Shown here piece by piece: positions 35,288 to 42,982 of a DNA stretch of 64,000 bases; position 1 is the stretch's first letter; the number at the start of each line of letters is the position of its first letter. The notes under the pieces are model-generated. The model was not told the DNA's origin. It worked only from the letters and a program-made list of their open reading frames with translations, and searched no databases. This stretch comes from Taklimakanibacter sp021828105. GTDB lineage: Bacteria; Pseudomonadota; Alphaproteobacteria; Rhizobiales; Aestuariivirgaceae. A program made the translations under genes and the position numbers. Location: the NCBI GenBank assembly GCA_021828105.1, contig JAKATG010000009.1, forward strand, positions 186,001-250,000. The letters are read 5' to 3'.

Positions 35288-35927
35288 GGCCGCGCGAGAC
35301 CTTCCGTTCGAAATAGCGGATGAGAAGGGCGCAAGGGTAGCTCATCGCGAAATAGAGCACCGCGACCAGGAGATAGATATCCATGGCCCGGAAGGTGATG
35401 GCGACCCTGAGCTGGGCGGCGCGCATCAGCTCGACGATCGAGATCGTCGACACGAGGGCCGAGTCCTTCAGCATCGAGATGAAATAGTTGCCGATCGGCG
35501 GCAGCACGATGCGGGCCGCCTGTGGCACGATCACATATCTGAGGAGACCTGCGCGCGACAGCCCGACCGAGGAGCCGGCTTCCCATTGTCCCTTGTCGAT
35601 GGCGAGTATGCCGGCGCGAAAGACTTCCGCCAGATAGGCGCTGTAATTGATCGAAAGCCCGAGCACGCCGGCGGTGAAGGCTTCGAGCCTGATGTCGTAT
35701 TGCGGCAATCCGTAATAGATGATGAAGAGCTGCACCAGGAGCGGCGTGCCGCGGATGATCTCGACATAGGCGCCACTGAGGACTCTCAGGAGACGGTTGC
35801 GCGACAGGCGCAGGAGCGCGACGGCGAGCCCGAGCAGCAGCGCCAGCGTCATCGAGGCGAAGGTCAGCTTCAAGGTCATGACTGCCCCGCTCAGGAGATA
35901 GGGCAGCATCTCATTCACGAATTGCAT
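35280..35927 (-). CDS. Polar amino acid ABC transporter permease
   Basis: 215 residues with four to five membrane helices and the HisM/GlnP features EIIRGTPLLVQLFIIYYGLP and the EAA-type SVGLSRAGLLRYVIVPQA. Inner-membrane subunit; a single permease gene suggests a homodimeric channel. Confidence 0.9.
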   Translation of the reverse strand: MQFVNEMLPYLLSGAVMTLKLTFASMTLALLLGLAVALLRLSRNRLLRVLSGAYVEIIRGTPLLVQLFIIYYGLPQYDIRLEAFTAGVLGLSINYSAYLAEVFRAGILAIDKGQWEAGSSVGLSRAGLLRYVIVPQAARIVLPPIGNYFISMLKDSALVSTISIVELMRAAQLRVAITFRAMDIYLLVAVLYFAMSYPCALLIRYFERKVSRGHA

Positions 35928-35949
35928 GGTACCTGCTTTGCGACGGAGA

Positions 35950-35991
35950 GATCACATCCCGCCGCGCGGCTTGCCGCGGCGGGATGTGATC
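35950..35991 (-). other. Long perfect hairpin between binding-protein and permease genes
   Basis: A 17-bp perfect inverted repeat (35950-35966 with 35975-35991) and an 8-nt loop occupy most of the 72-nt gap. It is not followed by a T-run. Its position right after the binding-protein gene is typical of hairpins that protect that transcript from 3' decay and reduce read-through to the membrane genes. Confidence 0.6.
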
Positions 35992-35999
35992 GGGACGCC

Positions 36000-36806
36000 T
36001 CACTTGGGCGGGAAATACGGAACACCGTAGTGGTCGAGCGCCTTGGCGATGACGCCGGAAGAGATGAGCTCGGTCAGCGCCGTATCGACCTTCGCCTTGA
36101 GCTCGGCATCCTCCTTGCGAATGCCGACACCGGCATCGAAGCGCTCTTGCGGCACATATTCGCTCACCACCTTGACGGCGAGCGAGCGGTCCTTGTGGAT
36201 GGCCCAGGCCGCCGAGGGCGCCTCGAGATAGGCCGCATCGATGCGGCCGTTGCTCAGCTCGATGATGACCGTGTTCTGATCGGGATAGATCGCGAGCGGG
36301 CCGATGCCCTTGCTCTCGAGCTCGCCCACGGTGACGGAGCCCGCGAGGACCCCGGTCTTCTTTCCCTTCAGATCCTCGATCCCCTTGATCGACGTATTGT
36401 CCTTGTGGACGAGGATCGTTTCGCCCGAGCCGTAATAGGGGACCGAGAAATCGATGACCTTCTTGCGTTCGTCGGTGATGAACAGGCCGTTGATGATGGC
36501 ATCGCAGCGCTTGCTCGTCAGGGCTGGAATAAGGCCATCCCAGCTCACCCATTCATGTTTCGAGCTGACACCGAGCTTGTCGGCGATAGCCTTGGCGATC
36601 TCGACCTCGAATCCCGGCACCTGCTGGTCGGAGCTCGAATAGGGCAAGAGGCCATCCACGCCACAGACCACGAGGCCATTGGCCTTCACCCGCTCCCAGC
36701 TGTCATCCGCTGCTGCGGACACACCGCCCGACACGGCCAGGCCCGCCACGGCGCACATGGCCGCAAGCAACAGCCGTCCTTTGGCAAGCGATTTCGCGTC
36801 GCTCAT
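36000..36806 (-). CDS. Polar amino acid ABC transporter substrate-binding protein
   Basis: 268 residues. A Sec signal peptide (hydrophobic core LLLAAMCAVAGLAVSGG, cleavage near SAAA-DD) is followed by a type 2 periplasmic binding fold (VCGVDGLLPYSSSDQQVPGF, IAKAIADKLG, CDAIINGLFITDERK). First gene of the minus-strand operon and receptor for the imported compound. The ligand is unknown; the downstream ring-opening enzymes suggest a cyclic amino acid derivative. Confidence 0.88.
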   Translation of the reverse strand: MSDAKSLAKGRLLLAAMCAVAGLAVSGGVSAAADDSWERVKANGLVVCGVDGLLPYSSSDQQVPGFEVEIAKAIADKLGVSSKHEWVSWDGLIPALTSKRCDAIINGLFITDERKKVIDFSVPYYGSGETILVHKDNTSIKGIEDLKGKKTGVLAGSVTVGELESKGIGPLAIYPDQNTVIIELSNGRIDAAYLEAPSAAWAIHKDRSLAVKVVSEYVPQERFDAGVGIRKEDAELKAKVDTALTELISSGVIAKALDHYGVPYFPPK

Positions 36807-36925
36807 CCCTTCCTCCTATGGTTGTATTTTTCTTCCTTTGATTGCCCCCTCTTCGAAAATGCAGCTTTCCGAAGGGGATGCGCCGTAATTACTGGCTCTT
36901 GCGGGGACGCACAAAGACATTAGAC

Positions 36926-36940
36926 TTATGCGACATATAA
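36926..36940. promoter_or_regulatory. Possible LysR-type box
   Basis: TTAT and ATAA flank 7 nt, giving a T-N11-A pattern in the divergent gap between the binding-protein gene and the LysR gene. It is short and AT-rich, so only a tentative operator. Confidence 0.25.
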
Positions 36941-36970
36941 ACAGAATATATGGTTCAATCGAAGTCATCG

Positions 36971-37933
36971 ATGGATTTTCGGAAGCTCAATCAGTTCCTG
37001 GTCGTTGCCGAGTCCGGCAGCATCTCGCGCGCCGCCGAGCGGCTGCACATCGCGCAACCCGCCCTCACGCACGCCATGAAGTCGCTCGAGGACGATCTCG
37101 GCATTCAGCTTCTGGAGCGCCATGCGCGCGGTGTCCTGGTCACCGACCTGGGAAAGGTCTTGGAGGATCAGGCGCGTGTGATCCTGCGCGAAGTCGAAAG
37201 GACGCGGGAAATACTGAAGGCGTGCGCGGTCAATCCGGTCGGCAATGTGCGCATCGCCCTACCCTCGCTCATCGCCGGCGACCTCACCGTTCCATTTCTC
37301 AAACGGCTGTCCCTTGGGCGGCGCAAATTTCACATCACGCTGATCGAAAGAGAGGCGGCACTGGCCGAGGAGGCGGTGAAGACCGGCCAGTGCGATGCGG
37401 CTTTGACCTTCAGTTCCGCCGCCGGCACCGATGTCACTTTGCAGCCTTTGCTGGCGGAAGAGCTTGCCGCCCTTCTGCCGCCGCCCTCCCCCGTGCCGGG
37501 CACGACGGTCAGCATAACCGACCTCGTCTCGATCAAGCTGGCGCTCTTGCCCAAGGAAGATCCGGTCCGGCTGGCGCTCGACCAGACGGCGGTCCGCCAC
37601 GCGATCCGCCTCGACGTGCCGGTGGAGGTCAGCAGCTGGCCCGATCTGTGCGCCCTCATCAAGGAAGGTTATGCGACCGTATTGCCGGCTTCGATGGCGA
37701 AGCGGATATCCGCGGCGACCGGTGCCGAGCTCGCCTGGCTTTCGGACCCGCGCATCACCTGCGCCCTTTCGATCATGACCGCCAAGCACCGCAATCTGTC
37801 GCGCGCCGCCCTCGCCGCCGTAGAAGACCTGGCGCGTACCGTCGAGGAACTGGTCAATGACGGAAGATGGGTCGGCCGGTATATCGGCAATGTCAGGACG
37901 TCCGCCGGTGCCGTCTCCGTCGTCGCCAACTAG
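36971..37933 (+). CDS. LysR family transcriptional regulator
   Basis: About 320 residues. The N-terminal winged helix (MDFRKLNQFLVVAESGSISR, then AAERLHIAQPALTHAMKSLE) is followed by the usual effector domain. An ATG at 36950 would add seven residues; 36971 is preferred because family members start just before the first helix. It is divergent from the hydantoinase-type operon and is its likely regulator. Confidence 0.87.
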   Translation: MDFRKLNQFLVVAESGSISRAAERLHIAQPALTHAMKSLEDDLGIQLLERHARGVLVTDLGKVLEDQARVILREVERTREILKACAVNPVGNVRIALPSLIAGDLTVPFLKRLSLGRRKFHITLIEREAALAEEAVKTGQCDAALTFSSAAGTDVTLQPLLAEELAALLPPPSPVPGTTVSITDLVSIKLALLPKEDPVRLALDQTAVRHAIRLDVPVEVSSWPDLCALIKEGYATVLPASMAKRISAATGAELAWLSDPRITCALSIMTAKHRNLSRAALAAVEDLARTVEELVNDGRWVGRYIGNVRTSAGAVSVVAN

Positions 37934-37966
37934 GATCCGGCCGTGCGGCCGTTCGTGCCACGCCGG

Positions 37967-38143
37967 TTATCTTTGCCGGCCGTGATGCACCAGCCAGTCG
38001 ATATTGCCGCGCGAGACGCCGATATCGGCCAGCATGGCGTCATCGGCGCCGAGCAACCGGCGGCCGGCGAGCCACATGTCGAAGGCATCCCTCATCATGC
38101 GGATTGCCGACATGGTTCTCATCCAACGGGTTTCGGTCATCAT
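37967..38143 (-). CDS. DUF1127 small protein
   Basis: 58 residues, basic, ending with the DUF1127 core (LLGADDAMLADIGVSRGNID). Such proteins are common in alphaproteobacteria; some bind RNA or affect phosphate, carbon and stress traits. AGGAG lies 10 nt before the double ATG (38143). It sits between two LysR genes, convergent with the first and divergent from the second. A longer in-frame extension (from 38233) is unlikely. Confidence 0.75.
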   Translation of the reverse strand: MMTETRWMRTMSAIRMMRDAFDMWLAGRRLLGADDAMLADIGVSRGNIDWLVHHGRQR

Positions 38144-38236
38144 GGTCGTCAAGCTCCTGAAGCCATGAGACGCCCAGGTGGTTGATCTGTCCAACGAGTA
38201 GTTGAAATATGTGCCATTAGGGAAATTCATCAACCC

Positions 38237-39094
38237 ATGGACATCGACCTTCTCAAGAGCTTCATCGCCATTTGCGAGACCGGGAGCTTCACCCAGGCGG
38301 CCCGCCAGGTCGGGCGGACGCAATCGGCCGTGAGCCTGCAGATCCGTAGGCTCGAGGCCCTGTTGGGCCGGCCGCTTTTGTCGCGGTTGGGCGGCAATGT
38401 CCAGCTTACCGATCATGGCGAGCTGTTTCTGGGCTACGCCAAGGACATCGTCGCTTCCTATGGCGCAGCGCTCGCCGCCTTCAATCGCGGCTCGGTCGAA
38501 GGCGTCGTGGTGCTCGGCCTTTCGGAACATTATGCGCCGCGTATCCTCTCCGACGTCCTGCGCAGCTTCATCGAGCTCTATCCCCTCGCCACCGTCGACC
38601 TCGTGCCGGAGGAATCGATGGTTCTCGCCAAGGGCCTGAGCGACGGGGCGATAGACCTCGCCTTCATTACCGAGGGCATCGGGCCGGTGCGCGGCGGCCC
38701 GGTCGTCTTCCGCGACGAGATCGTCTGGGTGGCGCCGCTCACCGGCACCATCCATGAGAAGGACCCGTTGCCGATCGCCATTCGCGGCGAGGACGACAGC
38801 TATGCGCAAGCGATGGTGGCAGCACTCGAGGCGATGAAGCGCGCGCACCGGATCGCCGTGATCAGCCGCAGCATCACCGGGCTGCGCGCCGCTGTGTCGG
38901 GCGGATTGGCGGTCTCGGCCATGGTGAGAAGCGCCGTCACCGCCGACATGCGCGAGCTGACGCCTCGCGAGGGCTTTCCACCGTTAGGCAAGTTCAACAT
39001 CCGTCTCGAGCGCTCGCATCTGAAGAAGAGCCCGATCATCGACCGGCTGGAGGCGCATCTGATCGCGCGGCTCTCCGAAGAGCCTGCTTCTTAA
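38237..39094 (+). CDS. LysR family transcriptional regulator
   Basis: 285 residues. The winged helix is MDIDLLKSFIAICETGSFTQ followed by AARQVGRTQSAVSLQIRRLE; the effector domain follows. It is divergent from the DUF1127 gene and convergent with the CcdA gene (one base apart), so the target is unclear; the DUF1127 gene is one candidate. Confidence 0.88.
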   Translation: MDIDLLKSFIAICETGSFTQAARQVGRTQSAVSLQIRRLEALLGRPLLSRLGGNVQLTDHGELFLGYAKDIVASYGAALAAFNRGSVEGVVVLGLSEHYAPRILSDVLRSFIELYPLATVDLVPEESMVLAKGLSDGAIDLAFITEGIGPVRGGPVVFRDEIVWVAPLTGTIHEKDPLPIAIRGEDDSYAQAMVAALEAMKRAHRIAVISRSITGLRAAVSGGLAVSAMVRSAVTADMRELTPREGFPPLGKFNIRLERSHLKKSPIIDRLEAHLIARLSEEPAS

Positions 39095-39095
39095 A

Positions 39096-39818
39096 TCACC
39101 CGATGCGCGAGAAGACCGGGAAAGTCTCGAGCAGCCAATAGGCGAAGCTCTGATGCAGTCCGGTCAGGAAAGCGAGGCCGGCAAGGACGAGCAGCACGCC
39201 CATGGTCTTCTCGACCGTGCCGAGATGCTTGGCGAAGCGCTTGAGGAAGCCGAGGAAGGTGCCGACGCCCAAGGCGGCGAGAAGGAAGGGCACGCCCAAT
39301 CCCAATGAATAGATGGCGAGCAGGAAAGCGCCCTGCCCGACGCTGTCTTCGGCCGCCGCCACCGCCAGGATGGTGGCGAGGACCGGCCCGATGCAGGGGG
39401 TCCAGCCGAAGGCGAAGGCAAGCCCCACCGCATAGGCGCCGATGAGGCCGGCCGGGCGGGTCTCCTGCTGATAGCGCTTCTCGCGATTGAGGAAGGCGAA
39501 GCGGAAGAGGCCGAGGAAATGCAGGCCCATGAGGATGATGAAGATGCCGGCGAGCTTCGCCAGCAGCGGCAGGTGCTCGCGGATGAATTGTCCCGCCGCC
39601 GATGCCGTGGCGCCGAGGAGCACGAAGACGGTCGTAAAGCCGAGCACGAAAGCGAAGGCGGCGAGGACCGTGCGGTTGCGCGAAACCGTTGCCTTCTCCG
39701 TCAGGTCGTCGAGCGTGGCGCCGGTGATGAAGCACAGATAGGGCGGCACCAGCGGCAGGACGCAGGGGCTGAGAAAGCTCAAGAGCCCGCCGAAGAATGC
39801 CGTCAAAAGAGTAGCCAC
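39096..39818 (-). CDS. ccdA: Cytochrome c biogenesis protein CcdA family
   Basis: 240 residues with six membrane helices. The two redox cysteines are Cys19 in FLSPCVLPL and Cys142 in FGWTPCIGP, the CcdA/DsbD-transmembrane signature. It passes electrons from thioredoxin to the periplasm. The start is taken as GTG 39818 (reads ATLLTAFFGG), with GAGG 5 nt upstream. The open frame continues upstream through the repeat element and is not credible there. Confidence 0.87.
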   Translation of the reverse strand: MATLLTAFFGGLLSFLSPCVLPLVPPYLCFITGATLDDLTEKATVSRNRTVLAAFAFVLGFTTVFVLLGATASAAGQFIREHLPLLAKLAGIFIILMGLHFLGLFRFAFLNREKRYQQETRPAGLIGAYAVGLAFAFGWTPCIGPVLATILAVAAAEDSVGQGAFLLAIYSLGLGVPFLLAALGVGTFLGFLKRFAKHLGTVEKTMGVLLVLAGLAFLTGLHQSFAYWLLETFPVFSRIG

Positions 39819-39876
39819 CAGGACCTCGCAACCTTGCACCACAAGGGCAGGACGATGCGATTGCTGCTCTCCCCGT

Positions 39877-40006
39877 ATCCTCATGCTGAGGTGGCCGCGA
39901 CCTTGCTCCGCCGAAGCGAAGCCTCGGCTTCGCGAAGGCGAGAGCGGCCCGGGAGCCTGCAACACACCCTTCGAGGCTCGCTTCGCTCGCACCTCAGGGT
40001 GAGGAT
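39877..40006. repeat. Dispersed palindromic intergenic repeat of the Hyphomicrobiales type
   Basis: Outer arms 39877-39893 (ATCCTCATGCTGAGGTG) and 39990-40006 (CACCTCAGGGTGAGGAT) are inverted repeats with two mismatches in 17. Inner arms around GAAGCGAAGCCTCG and CTTCGAGGCTCGCTTCG can also pair. Sequences of this style recur in many rhizobial and related genomes as extragenic palindromes. It fills the gap between ccdA and the zinc promoter, which otherwise holds no gene. Confidence 0.65.
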
Positions 40007-40099
40007 GGCGGACGAGCCTTGAATCATGCCCGGGCGCAACTTGGCGGTTCAGGCGAGGCGGCACAACTCACGAAAGGCCGCAGGGTTCCTCACTTTAAC

Positions 40100-40140
40100 T
40101 TGACAGCCGCTCGATCCTGTTATGTTATAATGTTACATAA
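40100..40140 (+). promoter_or_regulatory. Promoter with Zur-like operator upstream of the ZnuA gene
   Basis: A consensus -35 (TTGACA, 40100-40105) is followed 17 nt later by TGTTAT (40123-40128). A strict TATAAT also occurs at 40126-40131, but 20 nt away. Overlapping this is TTATGT - 9 nt - ACATAA (40120-40140), close to the AT-rich palindromes bound by Zur in alphaproteobacteria. AAAGGAG (40139-40145) then precedes the ATG by 6 nt. Zinc-dependent repression of the downstream gene is predicted. Confidence 0.6.
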
Positions 40141-40151
40141 AGGAGTGATCC

Positions 40152-41117
40152 ATGCCCGCGACCGCCCGCTTCGTCCTTACCACCGCCTTCGCCGCCCTCT
40201 TGAGCACCACGAGCCTTGCCGCCCCGCGCGTGGTGGCCACCATCAAGCCCATTCATTCCATTGCGGCAAATGTGATGGCGGGGGTGGCCGAGCCGCATCT
40301 GCTGCTCGATGCCGCGGTGTCCGAGCATACCGCCCAGCTCACCCCGTCCCAGGTCGAGGCCATGCAGAATGCCGATCTCATCGTCGTGGTGGGCGAGAAT
40401 CTCGAGGCCTTCCTGCATAAGGCCCTGGAAAACCCCGAGATCGCGCAGAAGAAGCTGTTCGAGGCCGGCGAATTGCCGGGCCTCAAGCTGCTGCCGGTGC
40501 GCAGCGGCGGCCTGTGGGAAGCACATCATCACGAAGGCGAAGAGGAGCATCATGAGGGCGAGGCGGAAGCAGGTCACGCCGATCACGACCACGAGCATGG
40601 CGGCAATGACCCGCATATCTGGATGGACCCCGAGAATGTCAAAGTGATCGCCTTGGCGCTGGCCAAGACGCTGGGCGATCTCGACCAGGAGAACGCCGCC
40701 AAATATCAGGCCAATGCCGAGAAATTCGCATCCGACCTCGACAAGCTCTCCGCCGACATGGCGGCTTCCGTGCAGCCGGTGCGCGACAAGCGCTATATCG
40801 TCTTCCACGATGCCTATCAGTATTTCGAGACCCGTTTCGGCCTGAGCCCGGCCGGCAGCATCACGGTCAACCCGGAAGTGACGCCCGGCGCCAAGCGCAT
40901 CAAGGAGATCCATGACCGCATCGCCGAGACGAACGCGGTCTGCGTCTTCGCCGAGCCGCAGTTCGAATCGAAATATATCGAGACCGTCATCGAAGGCACC
41001 AAGGCCAAGGCCTCGGTGCTCGACGGCCTCGGCGCCAAGGAACCTGCCGGTACGCAAGCCTATGGCGGCATGATGCACAAATTTGTGACGGCCCTCGTTA
41101 CCTGCCTCAAAGGGTGA
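40152..41117 (+). CDS. znuA: Zinc ABC transporter substrate-binding protein ZnuA
   Basis: 321 residues. A Sec signal peptide (FVLTTAFAALLSTTSLAA) precedes the cluster A-I binding-protein fold. Zinc ligand His residues occur at IKPIHSI and HDAYQYFE, and a His/Glu/Asp-rich mobile loop (about residues 124-155) precedes NDPHIWMDP. It delivers periplasmic Zn(II) to ZnuBC. No znuB or znuC gene is nearby, so the membrane part must be elsewhere or replaced. The upstream Zur-like box supports zinc regulation. Confidence 0.9.
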   Translation: MPATARFVLTTAFAALLSTTSLAAPRVVATIKPIHSIAANVMAGVAEPHLLLDAAVSEHTAQLTPSQVEAMQNADLIVVVGENLEAFLHKALENPEIAQKKLFEAGELPGLKLLPVRSGGLWEAHHHEGEEEHHEGEAEAGHADHDHEHGGNDPHIWMDPENVKVIALALAKTLGDLDQENAAKYQANAEKFASDLDKLSADMAASVQPVRDKRYIVFHDAYQYFETRFGLSPAGSITVNPEVTPGAKRIKEIHDRIAETNAVCVFAEPQFESKYIETVIEGTKAKASVLDGLGAKEPAGTQAYGGMMHKFVTALVTCLKG

Positions 41118-41194
41118 AATAAGCGTAACTTCACTTTTCCGCCGTATTCTCCGATCATTTCTCAGGCTTCGCGCTCAACGGGGATGATCGAGGG

Positions 41195-41860
41195 ATGCGG
41201 CGGATTTTCATGAACGCCACGGCACTTGCCGCGACCTTGCTGTTGCCGGCAGGCCCCGCCAATGCCCATCCCCATGTCTGGATCACCATGCGCTCCGACG
41301 TCGTGTTCAACGACAAGGCCGAGGTCGCCGGCATCGCGGTCGAATGGACCTTCGATGACGGCTATACGCAGATGGCGCTCGAGGGCCTCGATACCAATGG
41401 CGACGGCGTCTACAGCCAGTCCGAGCTCGAGCCCTTGACCCAGGAGAATCTGAAGTCGCTCAAGGACTATAATTATTTTGTCGTGCCGAGGGTCAACGGC
41501 AAGATCGTCGCCATCACCGATCCGACGGAATATGGCCAGATCTACAGCAACGGGAAGCTCGAGCTGCATTTCACCGTGCCGCTCGCCGCGCCCGCCGATC
41601 CGCGCAAGGCGGAATTCCTCTACAAGATCTATGATCCGGAATTCTTCATCGCCATGGATTATATCCAGGAGGATCCGGTCGGCGTCGTGGGCGACCTGCC
41701 GAAAGGCTGCCATCTCGAGGTCAAGCCGGTCGTTTCCGATCAGCAGCTCGACCAGACGCGCCAGATGCTGTCGAGCAAGGGCGCCGACTGGAAGCCGCCG
41801 GAGGATGAGGATTTCGGCGGCATGTTCGCGCAACCGGCTTTGGTCATGTGCTCCAAATGA
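41195..41860 (+). CDS. DUF1007 family periplasmic protein
   Basis: 221 residues. The signal peptide is NATALAATLLLPAGPANA and the mature start HPHVWI carries the family's N-terminal His pair. An EF-hand-like loop DTNGDGVYSQSELEP is present around residues 68-82. DUF1007 genes commonly precede NicO/RcnA-type transporters, and the His-containing mature N-terminus suggests metal handling. ATGA overlap with the next gene implies a shared function. Confidence 0.85.
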   Translation: MRRIFMNATALAATLLLPAGPANAHPHVWITMRSDVVFNDKAEVAGIAVEWTFDDGYTQMALEGLDTNGDGVYSQSELEPLTQENLKSLKDYNYFVVPRVNGKIVAITDPTEYGQIYSNGKLELHFTVPLAAPADPRKAEFLYKIYDPEFFIAMDYIQEDPVGVVGDLPKGCHLEVKPVVSDQQLDQTRQMLSSKGADWKPPEDEDFGGMFAQPALVMCSK

Positions 41861-42978
41861 AGCTGATCGCCCGGGCGCTGTGCCTCGTGCTGCTGCTGTG
41901 CGTCGCGGGGCTGAGCGTGCCCGGTTCCGTGCTGGCGCAGGAGCAGACCCAGCCCGAGCCCCCCAAGATCGATCAGCGCAAGCTCCTGGTCCAGCCGCGC
42001 AAGGCCGACGGCACGCTGAAGACGCCGTCCTTGTGGCAAGAGCCCGTCCTGTGGGTCATGGACAAGCAGCGGAGCTTCTATGGCGCGATGTCGCTGTCGA
42101 TCAGGCAGATGCGATCGCAATCGCCCTTTGCCGCAGGTCTCACCTTGATGCTGCTGAGCTTCGGCTATGGCATCTTCCATGCCGCGGGGCCGGGGCACGG
42201 CAAGGCGGTGATCTCGGCCTGGCTGCTCGCCACCGAGAATGAATTGCGCCGCGGCATTCTCATCGCCTTCATGAGCGCCGTGGTCCAGGCTTTGACCGCC
42301 ATTGTCATCGTGAGCGCATTGCTTCTCTTCGTGACGGCGGTCGGCACGACGGCGCGCGACGTGGCGGGCTTCCTCGAAAGCGCGAGCTACGCCCTCATCG
42401 CGTTGATGGGCGTCTATCTCATCTGGACGGCGCTCAGGCCGCATCGGCGTGCCGCCGCGGCCGCAGCGCCTGCCCGTGATCATTTTCATGGCCATGATCA
42501 CCACCATCACGATCATGATCACGACCACCATCACGACCATGATCACCACCATCACGATCACCACGGGCACCATCACGCGCATGACGCCAATTGCGCCTGC
42601 GGCCACGCCCATGTCCCCGAGGCCCGCCAGGTGAAGGGCGAATGGTCGCTGACCAAGGCGCTGTCCCTGGCCTTCGCCGTCGGCATCAGGCCCTGCTCCG
42701 GCGCACTCCTCGTCCTCATCTTCGCCAATACGCTGGGCCTCTATTGGGCGGGCATCACCTCGACCTTCGTGATGGCGCTCGGCACCGCGATCACCGTTTC
42801 GGTCATCGCCGCCATCGCGGTCTATTCGAAGAAACTCGCCATCAGCCTGGCGAAGCGCGACGAGACCTGGCTCGGCCGCGCCGCTTTCGCGCTGCGCCTT
42901 GGCGGCGGCCTCGTCATCGTCGCCCTGGGCGGCATCCTGTTCTGGGGCTCGCTCTTCTCCACCAACACGATGATGTGA
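41857..42978 (+). CDS. NicO/RcnA-type nickel-cobalt (or zinc) transporter
   Basis: 373 residues with an N-terminal signal-like helix and about six membrane helices. Family motifs GYGIFHAAGPGHGKAV and VGIRPCSGALLVLIF are present. A long cytoplasm- or periplasm-facing loop (about residues 205-255, nt 42475-42620) is almost entirely His, Asp and Gly, followed by CACGHAH. RcnA-type members export Ni and Co; the metal here is uncertain because the cluster follows a Zur-type promoter and znuA. The start at 41857 overlaps the DUF1007 stop. Confidence 0.85.
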   Translation: MKLIARALCLVLLLCVAGLSVPGSVLAQEQTQPEPPKIDQRKLLVQPRKADGTLKTPSLWQEPVLWVMDKQRSFYGAMSLSIRQMRSQSPFAAGLTLMLLSFGYGIFHAAGPGHGKAVISAWLLATENELRRGILIAFMSAVVQALTAIVIVSALLLFVTAVGTTARDVAGFLESASYALIALMGVYLIWTALRPHRRAAAAAAPARDHFHGHDHHHHDHDHDHHHDHDHHHHDHHGHHHAHDANCACGHAHVPEARQVKGEWSLTKALSLAFAVGIRPCSGALLVLIFANTLGLYWAGITSTFVMALGTAITVSVIAAIAVYSKKLAISLAKRDETWLGRAAFALRLGGGLVIVALGGILFWGSLFSTNTMM

Positions 42979-42982
42979 GCCT

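Noticed and set aside
32516..35323. A 935-codon plus-strand open frame.
   Set aside because: It lies opposite HyuA, HyuB and the ABC ATPase, which have clear motifs; the frame has none.
35121..36923. A 600-codon plus-strand open frame.
   Set aside because: It is antisense to the amino-acid ABC genes and has no recognisable domain.
39819..40064. N-terminal extension of CcdA through the repeat element.
   Set aside because: The extension translates the palindromic repeat. CcdA starts a few residues before its first membrane helix.
42475..42620. Short tandem DNA repeats resembling a CRISPR array.
   Set aside because: They encode the His/Asp loop of the NicO protein in frame, with no spacers of constant length.
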